This document shows positions 27,872 to 40,805 of a stretch of 64,000 nucleotides of DNA, in pieces (the stretch's first letter is position 1; each line of letters begins with the position of its first letter). The DNA comes from Microbacteriaceae bacterium (GTDB lineage: Bacteria; Actinomycetota; Actinomycetes; Actinomycetales; Microbacteriaceae). The DNA lies in the NCBI GenBank assembly GCA_027490915.1, contig JAIXXG010000133.1, positions 17,713 to 81,712 on the forward strand, written 5' to 3'. Under the pieces are notes generated by a model. That model searched no databases, was not told the origin of the DNA, and worked only from the letters and a program-made list of their open reading frames with translations. Position numbers and translations under genes: made by a program.

Positions 27872-28954
27872 GTGTTCGATTCGATCGCGGCCCTGGTCGC
27901 CGAGCATGAGTCTCTGCAGGAGCAGCTCGGCGACCCGGCCGTGCACGCCGACGCCGCGCGCGCGAAGAAGCTCAATCGGCGCTACGCCGAGCTGAGCCAG
28001 ATCGTGGATGCCCACGCCAAGTGGCAGCAGGCCACCGACGACCTCGCTGCGGCCCGAGAGCTCGCGAAGGACGACGAGGCGTTCGCCGACGAGGTGCCCG
28101 CGCTCGAGCAGCAGGTCACCGAGCGTGCCGAGAAGCTGCGTCGCCTCTTGATTCCGCGCGACCCGGACGACGGCCGCGACGTGATCATGGAGATCAAGGG
28201 CGGCGAGGGCGGGGAAGAGTCGGCGCTGTTCGCCGCCGACCTGCTGCGCATGTATTCGTACTACGCCGAGTCGCGCGGCTGGAAGGTCGAGCTGCTCGAC
28301 GCCACCCGCAGCGACATGGGCGGGTACAAAGACGTGCAGGTCGCCATCAAGGGCAGCGCGGCCGACCCGGCCGAGGGCGTGTGGGCCAGCCTGAAGTACG
28401 AGGGCGGCGTGCACCGCGTGCAGCGCGTGCCGGCGACCGAGTCGCAGGGTCGCATCCACACCTCGACGACGGGCGTGCTCGTCTTCCCCGAGGTCGATGA
28501 GCCCGAAGAGGTCGAGATCAACCAGAACGACCTCAAGATCGACGTGTACCGCTCGAGCGGCCCCGGCGGCCAGAGCGTCAACACCACCGACTCGGCCGTG
28601 CGCATCACCCACCTGCCGACTGGCATCGTGGTGTCGATGCAGAACGAGAAGAGCCAGCTGCAGAACCGCGAGGCGGCGATGCGCGTGCTGCGCGCCCGCA
28701 TCCTCGCCAAGCAGCAGGAGGAGCTGGATGCCGCCGCGAGCGACGCCCGCAAGAGCCAGATCCGCGGCATGGACCGCTCGGAGCGCATCCGCACCTACAA
28801 CTTCCCCGAGAACCGCATCGCCGACCACCGCACCGGATACAAGGCCTACAACCTCGACGCGGTCATGAATGGGGCGCTCGGGCCGGTCATCGAGTCGTGC
28901 ATCCAGGCCGACGAAGAGGCCCGGCTCGCGGCCCTCGGCGACGGCGCGGCCTAG
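27872..28954 (+). CDS. prfA: Peptide chain release factor 1
   Basis: 360 residues from a GTG 7 bp after rho. The stop-codon reading motif is PAT in [14 protein letters not shown], which marks RF1 (UAG/UAA), and the catalytic GGQ lies in [17 protein letters not shown]. It releases the nascent peptide at the ribosome. Its modifying methyltransferase prmC follows after 14 bp, a conserved pairing. Confidence 0.97.
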   Translation: MFDSIAALVAEHESLQEQLGDPAVHADAARAKKLNRRYAELSQIVDAHAKWQQATDDLAAARELAKDDEAFADEVPALEQQVTERAEKLRRLLIPRDPDDGRDVIMEIKGGEGGEESALFAADLLRMYSYYAESRGWKVELLDATRSDMGGYKDVQVAIKGSAADPAEGVWASLKYEGGVHRVQRVPATESQGRIHTSTTGVLVFPEVDEPEEVEINQNDLKIDVYRSSGPGGQSVNTTDSAVRITHLPTGIVVSMQNEKSQLQNREAAMRVLRARILAKQQEELDAAASDARKSQIRGMDRSERIRTYNFPENRIADHRTGYKAYNLDAVMNGALGPVIESCIQADEEARLAALGDGAA

Positions 28955-28968
28955 CCCCGAGCATCCCG

Positions 28969-29832
28969 GTGTCGAAACCCGACCTCGCCGCCCTGCGCGC
29001 GCACGCCGTCAGCGTGCTCGCCGAAGCTGGCGTGCCCACCCCGGAGGCCGACGCCGACCTGCTCATCGGGCACGTGCTCGGCATGAGCCGCGGGCAGGTG
29101 CAGGCCAAGGCGCTCATCGGCGCGCCGGTCGACGCCGAGCAGGTCATGACGATCACCGAGTACATCGAGCGGCGGGCGACCCGCGAGCCGGCGCAGCACA
29201 TCACCGGGCTCGCGCCGTTCCGCACCCTCGAGCTCGCGGTCGGACCGGGCGTCTTCGTGCCGCGGCCCGAGACCGAGTTCGTCGTGCAGTTCGCGATCGA
29301 CGCGCTCGCCGCCGTGCCGAGCCCCGAGCCGCTCGCCGTCGACCTCGGCAGCGGCAGCGGGGCGATCGCGCTGGCGATGGCGGTCGAGGTGCCGCACGCC
29401 CGGGTGATCGCCGTCGAGAACTCGCCCGCGGCCGTGCCCTGGACATCCCGCAACATCGTCCGCTGGGGCGACGACCGCGTGCGCCTCGTCGTCGCTGATC
29501 TGGCGGATGCCCTGCCCGAGCTCGACGGAACCGTCGACGTCGTCGCCTCCAACCCGCCCTACATTCCCGAGGGCGCCGTGCCGCGCGACCCCGAGGTGCG
29601 GCTGTTCGACCCGCCGGCCGCGCTCTACGGGGGAGCGGACGGGCTCGACGCCGTGCACGCCCTCACCGCCACCGCGCGCCGGCTGCTGCGCCCGGGCGGC
29701 ACGCTCGTCATCGAGCACGGCGAGCTGCAGGGCGCGGCCATCGCCGCCATAGTGCGCGCGGCCGGCTTCACGGCCATCGCCACCCACCGCGACCTGCTCG
29801 GCCGCGACCGCGCGACGACCGCCCACCGCTGA
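28969..29832 (+). CDS. prmC: Release-factor glutamine methyltransferase (HemK family)
   Basis: 287 residues from GTG 28969 (a longer frame exists upstream but runs inside prfA). SAM-binding motif DLGSGSGAIALAMA and the NPPY motif in VASNPPYIPEG mark an N5-glutamine methyltransferase; it methylates the GGQ glutamine of RF1 and RF2. The gene ends in a stem-loop that includes its stop codon and is convergent with a HAD gene 40 bp away. Confidence 0.95.
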   Translation: MSKPDLAALRAHAVSVLAEAGVPTPEADADLLIGHVLGMSRGQVQAKALIGAPVDAEQVMTITEYIERRATREPAQHITGLAPFRTLELAVGPGVFVPRPETEFVVQFAIDALAAVPSPEPLAVDLGSGSGAIALAMAVEVPHARVIAVENSPAAVPWTSRNIVRWGDDRVRLVVADLADALPELDGTVDVVASNPPYIPEGAVPRDPEVRLFDPPAALYGGADGLDAVHALTATARRLLRPGGTLVIEHGELQGAAIAAIVRAAGFTAIATHRDLLGRDRATTAHR

Positions 29833-29848
29833 GCCGCGCGGCGGCTCA
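29830..29848. terminator. Stem-loop at the prmC stop, candidate bidirectional terminator
   Basis: Arms TGAGCCGC and GCGGCTCA with a GCG loop; the stop codon of prmC is the first three bases. A partial second copy (GCGGCGGCTCA) follows. It lies between two convergent genes. There is no T-run, so it is not a standard intrinsic terminator. Confidence 0.5.
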
Positions 29849-29872
29849 GCGCGGCGGCTCAGTGCGGCGGCG

Positions 29873-30496
29873 CTACGCGGCGCGCGCCTCCGCGGCGAAG
29901 GCCTCGATCGCCGCGAGCAGCGAGGCCTCGTCGACGTAGAGGTGCCCGGTGATGCCGATCGACTCGGCGCCCTCGATGTTCTCGATGCGGTCATCCGTGA
30001 AGAAGGTGGTCGTGGGGGAGGCGCCGTAGTGCGCCACGATGCGCTCGTAGACGAGCGGGTCGGGCTTGCGGGCGCCGAAGGCGGCCGTGGCGTGCATGTT
30101 CTCGCGGCCCATGATCGGCACGAGCTCGGGGGCGACCTCGTGCAGGTGCTCGTGGATGAGGATGCCGTTGTTGGTCAGCAGCGCGACCCGACCGAGCTCG
30201 GTCGCCCGCTGAACGGCGGCGAGCGAGGCCGGGCGCGGCTGGGTCGCCTTCGAGCGGATGCGCACCCACTCCTCACGCGAGATGTCGGCACCGATCACGC
30301 TCGTCACCCGCCGGAGGTACTCGTCGGGGTCGCTCGGGTCGCCGGCCTCGGCCTGCCACTCCATGCCGCTGATCCACCAGCGGCGGCGCAGCTCGTGCAG
30401 GTCGTGCCCGGTGATCGCGGTCAGGTCCTTCATGCGCGCGCGCCAGTCGTAGTCGTAGAGAACGTCGTCCATGTCGAACACGTAGAGCAGGGTCAC
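29873..30496 (-). CDS. HAD-family hydrolase
   Basis: 207 residues from a GTG at 30494-30496. HAD motif I FDMDDVLYDYDW (residues about 7-18), motif II VALLTNNGIL, a Lys in ARKPDPLVY and motif IV FFTDDRIENIEGA are all present, so it should be an active phosphatase or related hydrolase. Length and cap position resemble the YihX/epoxide-hydrolase-like subgroup. The substrate is unknown. It is divergent from sua5 across 33 bp and convergent with prmC. Confidence 0.88.
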   Translation of the reverse strand: MTLLYVFDMDDVLYDYDWRARMKDLTAITGHDLHELRRRWWISGMEWQAEAGDPSDPDEYLRRVTSVIGADISREEWVRIRSKATQPRPASLAAVQRATELGRVALLTNNGILIHEHLHEVAPELVPIMGRENMHATAAFGARKPDPLVYERIVAHYGASPTTTFFTDDRIENIEGAESIGITGHLYVDEASLLAAIEAFAAEARAA

Positions 30497-30514
30497 CGCC
30501 ACAGTCTGCCCCAC

Positions 30515-30520
30515 TACGAT
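30515..30520 (+). promoter_or_regulatory. -10 box for sua5
   Basis: TACGAT nine bases before the ATG of sua5 with no Shine-Dalgarno between, consistent with a near-leaderless transcript. Confidence 0.45.
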
Positions 30521-30529
30521 GAACGCATC

Positions 30530-31213
30530 ATGACCGCCGTGTACGACTGCTCTGTCGAGAGCGAGCTGCTCGAGGGTCTGCGGGCCGCGCGCGGCGCGAT
30601 CGGCCGCGGCGAGCTGGTCGTGATGCCCACGGACACGGTCTACGGCCTGGCCGCCGATGCCTTCCGGCCGGCGGCGGTGCAGCGGCTGCTCGAGGCGAAG
30701 CAGGCGGGGCGCGACGTGCCGCCCCCCGTGCTCATCCCGGGCATCCCGACTCTCAACGCCCTCGCCGAGAGCGTGCCCGAGCCCGTCGACGCGCTCGTGA
30801 AGCAGTTCTGGCCCGGCCCGCTCACCCTCGTCGTCGAGGCCCGCGAGTCGCTGGCCTGGGACCTCGGCGAGACCCGCGGCACGGTCGCCCTCCGCATGCC
30901 CGACAACCCGCACGCGCGCCACCTGCTCGCCGACACCGGCCCGCTCGCCGTCTCGAGCGCCAACATCGCCGGGATGCCCGCCGCGACGACGGTCGCTGAC
31001 GCGCTCGCGATGCTCGGCGACCTGGTCAGCGTGTACCTCGACGGCGGCGCGCTCTCGGGCGGCGAGCTCGCCGCCGAGGGTGCTCCGGCGACGTCGACCA
31101 TCGTCGACGCGACGAGCCTGCACCTCCCCGAGGGCAAGCTCCGCATCCTGCGCGCCGGGGTCGTCCCGCGCGACGCGATCGTCGACGTCGTCGGCGCGGA
31201 GCTGGTGGCGTGA
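30530..31213 (+). CDS. L-threonylcarbamoyladenylate synthase
   Basis: 227 residues with the YrdC/Sua5 fold: VVMPTDTVYGLAADAF, a KQAGRDVPPPVLI segment, FWPGPLTLVV, and VSSANIAG. It uses threonine, bicarbonate and ATP to make threonylcarbamoyl-AMP for the t6A modification of ANN-reading tRNAs. It is the short form without the Sua5 C-terminal domain. A 4-bp overlap (GTGA) couples it to the next gene; the tsaD partner is not in the window. Confidence 0.94.
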   Translation: MTAVYDCSVESELLEGLRAARGAIGRGELVVMPTDTVYGLAADAFRPAAVQRLLEAKQAGRDVPPPVLIPGIPTLNALAESVPEPVDALVKQFWPGPLTLVVEARESLAWDLGETRGTVALRMPDNPHARHLLADTGPLAVSSANIAGMPAATTVADALAMLGDLVSVYLDGGALSGGELAAEGAPATSTIVDATSLHLPEGKLRILRAGVVPRDAIVDVVGAELVA

Positions 31214-32403
31214 CCTTCTACATCCTCGTGGCCCTGATCGCGGGCGTGGTGAGCTTCGCCGCCTCGTGGGGCGTGCTGCGGCTCAGCCACCGGTTCAAGC
31301 TCTACCCGGGCATCCGCGACCGCGATGTGCACACCACGCCGACGCCGCGCCTGGGCGGCATCGCCATCGTGGTCGGCATCGTCGTCTCGCTCGCGATCGC
31401 CTCGCAGATCAGCTGGTTCGACCTGGTCTACGCCGACCCGTTCCCGATCATCGCGATCGTCGCCGCGGCCGTCGTCATGCTCGGTCTCGGCGTGGTCGAC
31501 GACCTCTACGACCTCAACTGGATGACGAAGCTGGCCGGGCAGCTGCTCATCGCCGGCTTCCTCGCCTGGGCGAGCCTGCAGCTGACGTCGCTGCCGATCG
31601 GGCCCGACGGCGGCATCACGGTGCTCTCGCCGACGATGTCGCTCATCGTCACCGTGCTCGCGGTCGTGCTCGTGATGAACGCCGTCAACTTCATCGACGG
31701 GCTCGACGGGCTCGTGGCCGGGGTCACGATCATCGCCGGCACCGTGTTCTTCATCTACAGCTACCTGCTCTCGATCGACACCGCGCAGACCGCGTTCAAC
31801 CTCGCCTCGCTCGTCATGGCGGTGCTGCTCGGGGCGACCGCCGGGTTCTTGCCGTTCAACTGGCATCCGGCGAAGATCTTCATGGGAGACGGGGGAGCCC
31901 TCGTCGTCGGCATGCTCATGGCCGTCTCGACGATCTCGGTCACCGGTCAGATCGACCCCGGCATCGACCGCAGCCAGCTCGTGCCGGCGTTCATCCCGCT
32001 CGTGCTGCCCTTTGCGGTGCTCATCGTGCCGCTGCTCGACTTCGGCCTCGCGGTGCTGCGACGGCTGCGCGCGGGCAAGTCGCCCTTCAGCGCCGACCGC
32101 AAGCACCTGCACCACCGGCTGCTCGACATGGGCCACTCGCACTTCCACGCCGTGCTGATCTTCTACGCCTGGACGGCGGTCGTGGCCGTCGGTGCCCTGC
32201 TCTTCCTGTTCTGGGCGTGGTGGTGGGCCCTCACCGCGATGGTCGTCGGCCTCATCGCCTGCACCCTCGTCACCCTCGCACCGCTGAGCCGCCGCAAGCG
32301 CATCGAGGCGGTCGCCCAATCGGCCCCGGAGGGCGAGGAGGGCCTCGCCCGGTTCGACCCGCTGGATGCTGCTGCCCCCGATTCCCTGGAGGAAGTCCGA
32401 TGA
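31210..32403 (+). CDS. Polyprenyl-phosphate GlcNAc/sugar-1-phosphate transferase (WecA/TagO family)
   Basis: 397 residues with about eleven membrane spans and the MraY-superfamily motifs: PRLGGIAI, VVDDLYDLNWMTK (catalytic Asp pair about 97-98), NFIDGLDGLVAG, PAKIFMGDGGA, and HLHHRLLDMGHS. It transfers a sugar-1-phosphate, probably GlcNAc-1-P, from UDP-sugar to an undecaprenyl or decaprenyl phosphate to start a cell-wall glycopolymer. It starts with GTG overlapping the sua5 stop, and its own stop overlaps the next start (ATGA). Confidence 0.93.
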   Translation: MTFYILVALIAGVVSFAASWGVLRLSHRFKLYPGIRDRDVHTTPTPRLGGIAIVVGIVVSLAIASQISWFDLVYADPFPIIAIVAAAVVMLGLGVVDDLYDLNWMTKLAGQLLIAGFLAWASLQLTSLPIGPDGGITVLSPTMSLIVTVLAVVLVMNAVNFIDGLDGLVAGVTIIAGTVFFIYSYLLSIDTAQTAFNLASLVMAVLLGATAGFLPFNWHPAKIFMGDGGALVVGMLMAVSTISVTGQIDPGIDRSQLVPAFIPLVLPFAVLIVPLLDFGLAVLRRLRAGKSPFSADRKHLHHRLLDMGHSHFHAVLIFYAWTAVVAVGALLFLFWAWWWALTAMVVGLIACTLVTLAPLSRRKRIEAVAQSAPEGEEGLARFDPLDAAAPDSLEEVR

Positions 32404-32867
32404 CCACCGACCGCCCGTCGACCGCCGCCCCCGTTCTGCGTCGCGCCCTCGTCTACGGCGCCATCGTGTCGTTCGCGATCGCCGTCATCGGCAGCGTGGC
32501 CGGGGCGCTCGTCGCCGAGCTGCCCGGCATGCTCAGCGCGCTCATCGGCGCCGGGATGGGCTTCGTGTTCCTCGGTCTCACGGCGGCGAGCATCCTGCTG
32601 GCCGACCGCGTCACCGGCAGCGACCTGCTGTCGCCCGCCTACTTCGGCATCGTGATCGGTTCGTGGATCGTCAAGTTCGTGGTGTTCCTGGTGCTCGTCT
32701 TCTCGCTGCGCGATGCCCCGTTCGTCGAGCCGACCGTGCTCTTCATCACGCTCGTCGCGGCCGTCGTCGGCGGACTCGTCACCGACATGGTGGCGGTCAC
32801 GCGATCGCGCGTGCCCTACGTGAGCGACGTGCGGCTGCCGAGCAAGGACGAGATCCCCGACCTCTGA
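32400..32867 (+). CDS. AtpI-like membrane protein upstream of the ATP synthase operon
   Basis: 155 residues with four hydrophobic spans (about 14-38, 41-65, 84-105, 115-135) and a short polar C-terminus. The position directly before atpB and the four-helix layout fit the AtpI role of helping assemble the c-ring, though sequence alone does not prove it. ATG overlaps the stop of the transferase gene (ATGA). Alternative: a generic small integral membrane protein. Confidence 0.7.
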   Translation: MTTDRPSTAAPVLRRALVYGAIVSFAIAVIGSVAGALVAELPGMLSALIGAGMGFVFLGLTAASILLADRVTGSDLLSPAYFGIVIGSWIVKFVVFLVLVFSLRDAPFVEPTVLFITLVAAVVGGLVTDMVAVTRSRVPYVSDVRLPSKDEIPDL

Positions 32868-32955
32868 CCGCGAATGCCGGCTCCGCGCCTTAGAGGACGC
32901 TTGGAAGCCCCGGTCGCGACGCCCTTTCGCGTTCGGCGGGCCCCCGTTCTCTTGG

Positions 32956-32961
32956 TAGGGT
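32956..32961 (+). promoter_or_regulatory. Possible -10 box for the atp operon
   Basis: TAGGGT within the 139-bp gap before atpB matches TANNNT, about 45 nt upstream of the atpB start. No good -35 is seen, so this is tentative. Confidence 0.3.
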
Positions 32962-33006
32962 AGGAGCACCGCCGCCGATCGCCGCGATGCCTCGTGCCTC
33001 GCCCCG

Positions 33007-33846
33007 ATGCTGGAGACTCCCCTGAGCGCTGCTGCCCTGATCCCCGTCCTCGCTCTTGCGACCGCTCCGGCGACGGAAGCCCCGGAATTCAAGGGTCCGT
33101 CGATCCTCGACTTCTTCCCTCCGGCCATCCTCTTCGAGGGCACGCCGTTCGAGCTCAACCGCATCATGCTGCTGCGGCTCGTCATCGTCGCGCTGATCTT
33201 CATCCTGTTCTGGCTCGGCACCCGCAAGATGCAGCTCGTGCCCGGCCGCTTCCAGGGCACGATCGAGATGGGCCTCGAGTTCGTCCGCAAGGGCATCGTG
33301 GAGGACCTGCTCGGTCAGAAAGACGGCAAGCGGTTCCTCCCGCTCATCACGACGATCTTCTTCCTCGTGCTGTTCATGAACCTGACGGGCGTCGTGCCCG
33401 GCATCAACATCTCGGCGAACTCGGTCATCGGCATGCCGCTCGTGCTCGCGATCGCCGCGTACATCGCCTTCATCTGGGCGGGCCTGCGCAAGCACCCGTG
33501 GACCTTCATCCGCAACGCGCTCTTCCCGCCCGGGGTCCCCCCGTTCCTGTACATCATCGTCACGCCCATCGAGTTCGTCTCGATGTTCGTGCTGCGGCCC
33601 GTCACGCTGACGCTCCGACTGCTGATGAACATGATCGTCGGCCACCTGCTGCTCGTGCTGTTCTTCTCGGCCACCGCGTTCTTCATGGTCGAGCTCGGCG
33701 GCTGGTGGATCGCGGCGAGCGCGGTGACCCTCGCGTTCGGCACGGCCTTCACCTTCTTCGAGATCCTGGTCTCGGTTCTGCAGGCCTACGTCTTCGCCCT
33801 CCTGACCACCGTCTACATCCAGCTCGCGCTGGCGGACGAGCACTAA
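33007..33846 (+). CDS. atpB: ATP synthase Fo subunit a
   Basis: 279 residues with five to six membrane helices. The essential Arg that exchanges protons with the c-ring is in RPVTLTLRLLMNMIVGHLL (about 202-220). The subunit forms the two half-channels for H+. No Shine-Dalgarno precedes the ATG; a GGAG lies inside the first codons, so a start a few codons later is possible. It begins the operon atpBEFHAGDC. Confidence 0.96.
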   Translation: MLETPLSAAALIPVLALATAPATEAPEFKGPSILDFFPPAILFEGTPFELNRIMLLRLVIVALIFILFWLGTRKMQLVPGRFQGTIEMGLEFVRKGIVEDLLGQKDGKRFLPLITTIFFLVLFMNLTGVVPGINISANSVIGMPLVLAIAAYIAFIWAGLRKHPWTFIRNALFPPGVPPFLYIIVTPIEFVSMFVLRPVTLTLRLLMNMIVGHLLLVLFFSATAFFMVELGGWWIAASAVTLAFGTAFTFFEILVSVLQAYVFALLTTVYIQLALADEH

Positions 33847-34708
<862 letters not shown>

Positions 34709-34710
34709 CG

Positions 34711-35502
34711 ATGGGTTCCGCGACGCGCAGCGCCCTGACCTCGGCCCGCACCGCGCTGGCCGAGGCGACGGGTGTCGACCTCGCGGTCGGCGAGCAGCTG
34801 CTCGCCGCCGCGCGCACCATCGGCTCGTCGCCGCAGCTGCTGAGCGCCCTGGCGAATCCCTCGGCCGATGCCGCGGGCACGCGGGCGCTCGTCGCGACGG
34901 TGTTCGCCGAGCTCGGCGCGACGGCTCGTGGCCTGCTCGACGTCGTGGTGAGCAGCCGGTGGTCGAGCGGAGATGACATGCTCGCCGGCATCGAAGAGAT
35001 GGGCATCCGTGCGATCGCCGCCTCGGCGAAGGCCCCGGGCGTCATCGAGGCGCAGCTGTTCGAGTTCGGCCGTGCCGTCACGTCGGATGCGGAGCTCGAG
35101 CTCGCGATCGGCAGCAAGCGCGGCTCGGCCGCGGGCAAGCTATCCCTCGTCACGAGCCTGCTCGGCGCTGCCGCGCTGCCGCAGACGGTCGCGATCGCGG
35201 GTCACCTCGTGCAGCAGCCGCGCGGCCGCCGTATCGGCGAGCTCGTGCGCAGCGCCGTCACGACTGTCGCCGACACCGCCGGCAAGGGCGTCGCCACGGT
35301 CACCGTTGCGCGTCCGCTCACGGCCGCGCAGCTCGCGGCCGTCACCGCCAGCATCGCGCGCCGGTACGGCCGCGACCACGTCATCAACCAGGTCGTCGAG
35401 CCCGCCCTCATCGGCGGGGTGCGCGTGCAGGTCGGCGATGAGGTCATCGACGGCAGCATCGCCTCGCGCCTGGCGGATGTGAGACTTCAGCTCGCCGGCT
35501 AG
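34711..35502 (+). CDS. atpH: ATP synthase F1 subunit delta
   Basis: 263 residues, longer than the E. coli protein (177), as is usual in actinobacteria. The conserved C-terminal domain contains VARPLTAAQLAAVTASIARRYG and GGVRVQVGDEVIDGS. It joins the b stalk to the top of the alpha-beta hexamer. ATG 34711 directly follows atpF; a longer frame upstream is inside atpF. Confidence 0.95.
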   Translation: MGSATRSALTSARTALAEATGVDLAVGEQLLAAARTIGSSPQLLSALANPSADAAGTRALVATVFAELGATARGLLDVVVSSRWSSGDDMLAGIEEMGIRAIAASAKAPGVIEAQLFEFGRAVTSDAELELAIGSKRGSAAGKLSLVTSLLGAAALPQTVAIAGHLVQQPRGRRIGELVRSAVTTVADTAGKGVATVTVARPLTAAQLAAVTASIARRYGRDHVINQVVEPALIGGVRVQVGDEVIDGSIASRLADVRLQLAG

Positions 35503-35564
35503 GCGCAGCTCACCGACAACCAGACGAGCAGCCGCAGGGGTGCTCGAACGAATAAGGGAAGAAC

Positions 35565-37199
35565 ATGGCAGAACTGACGATCAGCCCGGACGAGATCCGC
35601 GACGCGCTGAAGAACTTCGCGAAGTCCTACGCCCCCGGCACGGCTGTCGCCACCGAGGTCGGCCACGTCATCGACGCCGCCGACGGCATCGCCCACGTCG
35701 AGGGCCTGCCCGGCGTCATGGCCAACGAGCTCATCCGCTTCTCCGACGGCACCCTGGGCCTCGCCCAGAACCTCGACGAGAACGAGATCGGTGTCGTCGT
35801 GCTCGGTGAGTTCACCGGCATCGTCGAGGGCATGGAGGTCACCCGCACCGGCGAGGTGCTCTCGGTGCCCGTCGGCGACGGCTACCTCGGCCGCGTCGTC
35901 GACCCGCTCGGCGCGCCCATCGACGGTCTCGGCGAGATCGCCAGCGAGGGCCGCCGCGCACTCGAGCTGCAGGCGCCCGGCGTCATGCAGCGCAAGAGCG
36001 TGCACGAGCCGCTTCAGACCGGCATCAAGGCCATCGACGCGATGATCCCCGTCGGTCGCGGCCAGCGTCAGCTCATCATCGGCGACCGCCAGACCGGCAA
36101 GACCGCGATCGCGATCGACACGATCATCAACCAGAAGGCCAACTGGGAGTCGGGCGACGTCACCAAGCAGGTGCGCTGCATCTACGTCGCCATCGGCCAG
36201 AAGGGCTCGACCATCGCCGCCGTCAAGGGCGCGCTGGAGGAGGCCGGGGCGATGGAGTACACCACCATCGTCGCCGCCCCCGCGTCCGACCCCGCCGGCT
36301 TCAAGTACCTCGCTCCCTACACTGGCTCGGCCATCGGCCAGCACTGGATGTACGGCGGCAAGCACGTGCTGATCATCTTCGACGACCTGTCGAAGCAGGC
36401 CGAGGCCTACCGCGCCGTGTCGCTGCTGCTGCGCCGCCCGCCGGGGCGCGAGGCGTACCCCGGTGACGTCTTCTACCTGCACTCCCGTCTGCTCGAGCGC
36501 TGCGCGAAGCTGTCCGACGAGCTGGGTGCCGGCTCGATGACCGGTCTGCCGATCATCGAGACCAAGGCCAACGACGTCTCGGCGTACATCCCGACCAACG
36601 TGATCTCGATCACCGACGGTCAGATCTTCCTGCAGTCCGACCTCTTCAACGCCAACCAGCGCCCGGCGGTCGACGTGGGTATCTCGGTCTCCCGCGTCGG
36701 TGGCGACGCGCAGGTCAAGAGCATCAAGAAGGTCTCCGGCACCTTGAAGCTCGAGCTCGCGCAGTACCGCTCGCTCGAGGCCTTCGCGATGTTCGCGAGC
36801 GACCTCGACGCGGCCAGCCGCCGTCAGCTCGCGCGCGGCGCGCGCCTCACCGAGCTGCTCAAGCAGCCGCAGTACTCGCCGTACCCGGTCGAGGAGCAGG
36901 TCGTCTCGATCTGGGCGGGCACGAAGGGCAAGCTCGACACGATCGACGTCGACGACGTGCTGCGCTTCGAGGCCGAGCTGCTCGACCACCTGCGCCGCAA
37001 CACGAGCATCCTCACGACGCTCCGCGAGACCAACGTGCTCGACGACGCGACCGAGGCCGAGCTCGAGAAGGCCGTCGACGCCTTCGTCATCGCCTTCCAG
37101 GGCGGCGAGGAGGGCGGCGTGCACGCCGGCAACGAGCAGTTCGAGGCGACCGAGGCCGAGGACATCAACCAGGAGAAGATCGTCCGCCGCAAGAAGTAG
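35565..37199 (+). CDS. atpA: ATP synthase F1 subunit alpha
   Basis: 544 residues. Walker [44 protein letters not shown] is the usual alpha signature region. It forms the non-catalytic nucleotide sites of F1. AGGGAAGAAC precedes the ATG. A strong stem-loop follows its stop before atpG. Confidence 0.98.
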   Translation: MAELTISPDEIRDALKNFAKSYAPGTAVATEVGHVIDAADGIAHVEGLPGVMANELIRFSDGTLGLAQNLDENEIGVVVLGEFTGIVEGMEVTRTGEVLSVPVGDGYLGRVVDPLGAPIDGLGEIASEGRRALELQAPGVMQRKSVHEPLQTGIKAIDAMIPVGRGQRQLIIGDRQTGKTAIAIDTIINQKANWESGDVTKQVRCIYVAIGQKGSTIAAVKGALEEAGAMEYTTIVAAPASDPAGFKYLAPYTGSAIGQHWMYGGKHVLIIFDDLSKQAEAYRAVSLLLRRPPGREAYPGDVFYLHSRLLERCAKLSDELGAGSMTGLPIIETKANDVSAYIPTNVISITDGQIFLQSDLFNANQRPAVDVGISVSRVGGDAQVKSIKKVSGTLKLELAQYRSLEAFAMFASDLDAASRRQLARGARLTELLKQPQYSPYPVEEQVVSIWAGTKGKLDTIDVDDVLRFEAELLDHLRRNTSILTTLRETNVLDDATEAELEKAVDAFVIAFQGGEEGGVHAGNEQFEATEAEDINQEKIVRRKK

Positions 37200-37203
37200 G
37201 GGC

Positions 37204-37222
37204 CCGGGCGCGCAGCGCCCGG
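37204..37222 (+). promoter_or_regulatory. Intra-operon stem-loop between atpA and atpG
   Basis: Perfect arms CCGGGCGC and GCGCCCGG with a GCA loop, starting 4 nt after the atpA stop in the 83-bp gap to atpG. There is no T-run. It may protect the upstream mRNA end or damp reading into atpG, as alpha is needed at three times the amount of gamma. Confidence 0.5.
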
Positions 37223-37282
37223 CATCCCGCTTCGCCTCGGCGATGACCTCACCCGCACTCGACCAAGAAACGGAATCAGCAC

Positions 37283-39669
<2,387 letters not shown>

Positions 39670-39671
39670 CC

Positions 39672-39932
39672 ATGGCCGAGCTCACGGTGAGCGTCGTCTC
39701 GGCCGACCGCGAGGTCTGGTCGGGGCGCGCGAAGCAGATCGTCGCGCGCACCACCGAGGGCGAGATCGGTGTGCTGCCGGGCCACGAGCCGCTGCTGGGC
39801 ATCCTCAGCGCGGGCGAGGTGCGCATCACGCCGACCGAGGGCGACGTCATCGTCGCGAAGGCCGAAGACGGCTTCCTCTCGGTCGAGAACAACACCGTCA
39901 CGATCGTCGCCGGCGCCGCCGCGCTCGTCTAG
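39672..39932 (+). CDS. atpC: ATP synthase F1 subunit epsilon, short form
   Basis: 86 residues (ATG 39672, two bases after the atpD stop). The beta-sandwich domain is complete (VSVVSADREVWSGRAKQIVA through VENNTVTIVAGAAAL) but the C-terminal helix pair found in about 130-residue epsilons is absent. That pair inhibits ATP hydrolysis in E. coli, so this enzyme must be restrained differently. The frame ends in a clean TAG, so it is not a frameshift. Confidence 0.93.
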   Translation: MAELTVSVVSADREVWSGRAKQIVARTTEGEIGVLPGHEPLLGILSAGEVRITPTEGDVIVAKAEDGFLSVENNTVTIVAGAAALV

Positions 39933-39965
39933 TCGAGTGCGGCGGCCCCGCGACGGGCGGCGCGC

Positions 39966-40757
39966 ATGAGACTGCTGCTGCCGCCCTCCGAGACCAAGCG
40001 CGACGGCGGCGCGGGCGCACCGCTGGAGCTTACGGCGCTGAGCTTCCCCGCGCTGACAGAGGCCCGGCGCACCGTCATGGGCGCTCTCGAGCGGCTCTGC
40101 GCCGACGACGCTGCCGCCGCGCGGGCGCTCACGCTCAGCCCGAAGGCGGCGGTCGCCGAGCTCGCGCGCAACCGGGCCCTGCGCTCGAGCCCGACCATGC
40201 CCGCCATCGAGCGCTACACCGGGGTGCTCTACGACGCGCTCGCGGTGGAGGAGTGGGGCGCGGATGCCCGCGCGCGAGCATCCGCGCACATCATCGTGCA
40301 CTCGGCATTGTTCGGTCTCGTGGCGGCCGATGACGCCGTGCCCGCCTACCGGCTCTCGCACGACTCGCGGCTGCCCGACCTGCGCCTGCGCGCGCATTGG
40401 GCGGAGGCGAACGCTCGTGTGCTGGAGTCGCTGCCCGGCCCGCTCATCGACCTCCGGTCGGAGGGCTACGCGGCCCTGGGCCCGCTGCCGCGTCGCCCCG
40501 ATGCGCTGTTCGTGCGCGTCGTCGCGATCGGCGACGATGGCGTCGCGCGGGCGCTCAACCACTTCAACAAGAAGGGCAAGGGGGAGTTCGTGCGGGCGCT
40601 GCTCGAGGCCGGCCCGCTGCCGGCTTCGGTCGACGACCTGTGCGCGGCGGCGACGGCGCTGGGCTGGCCGCTGCGGCGCCTGCCCGCTCCTGAGCTCGGG
40701 GGGAAGCGCGATGAGCTGGAGCTCGTCGTGCCGGGCACCCTGCCCTCCGCCCGCTAG
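39966..40757 (+). CDS. yaaA: YaaA family peroxide-stress protein
   Basis: 263 residues. The start MRLLLPPSETKRDGGAG and the segments SALFGLVAADD, PAYRLSHDSRLP, DLRSEGYAAL, FNKKGKGEFVRALL match YaaA/UPF0246. E. coli YaaA lowers free iron and limits DNA damage during peroxide stress and binds DNA. The gene follows atpC by 33 bp and is convergent with tag, an alkylation-repair gene, so the local theme is DNA protection. Confidence 0.93.
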   Translation: MRLLLPPSETKRDGGAGAPLELTALSFPALTEARRTVMGALERLCADDAAAARALTLSPKAAVAELARNRALRSSPTMPAIERYTGVLYDALAVEEWGADARARASAHIIVHSALFGLVAADDAVPAYRLSHDSRLPDLRLRAHWAEANARVLESLPGPLIDLRSEGYAALGPLPRRPDALFVRVVAIGDDGVARALNHFNKKGKGEFVRALLEAGPLPASVDDLCAAATALGWPLRRLPAPELGGKRDELELVVPGTLPSAR

Positions 40758-40770
40758 CCCGCGCGCCAGC
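40749..40770. repeat. 22-bp direct repeat, copy 1 (contains the yaaA stop)
   Basis: Identical to 40806-40827 (57-bp spacing). It begins GCCCGCTAGCCC and ends GCGCGCCAGC. The central CTAG supplies the stop of yaaA on the forward strand. Confidence 0.8.
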
Positions 40771-40805
40771 CCCGGACCCGGCGGCGAGCCACGGCCCGTG
40801 ATCCT

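Noticed and set aside
29830..29880. GGCGGCTCAG copies as a CRISPR-like or tandem repeat array
   Set aside because: Only two partial copies without spacers; better explained as a stem-loop between convergent genes.
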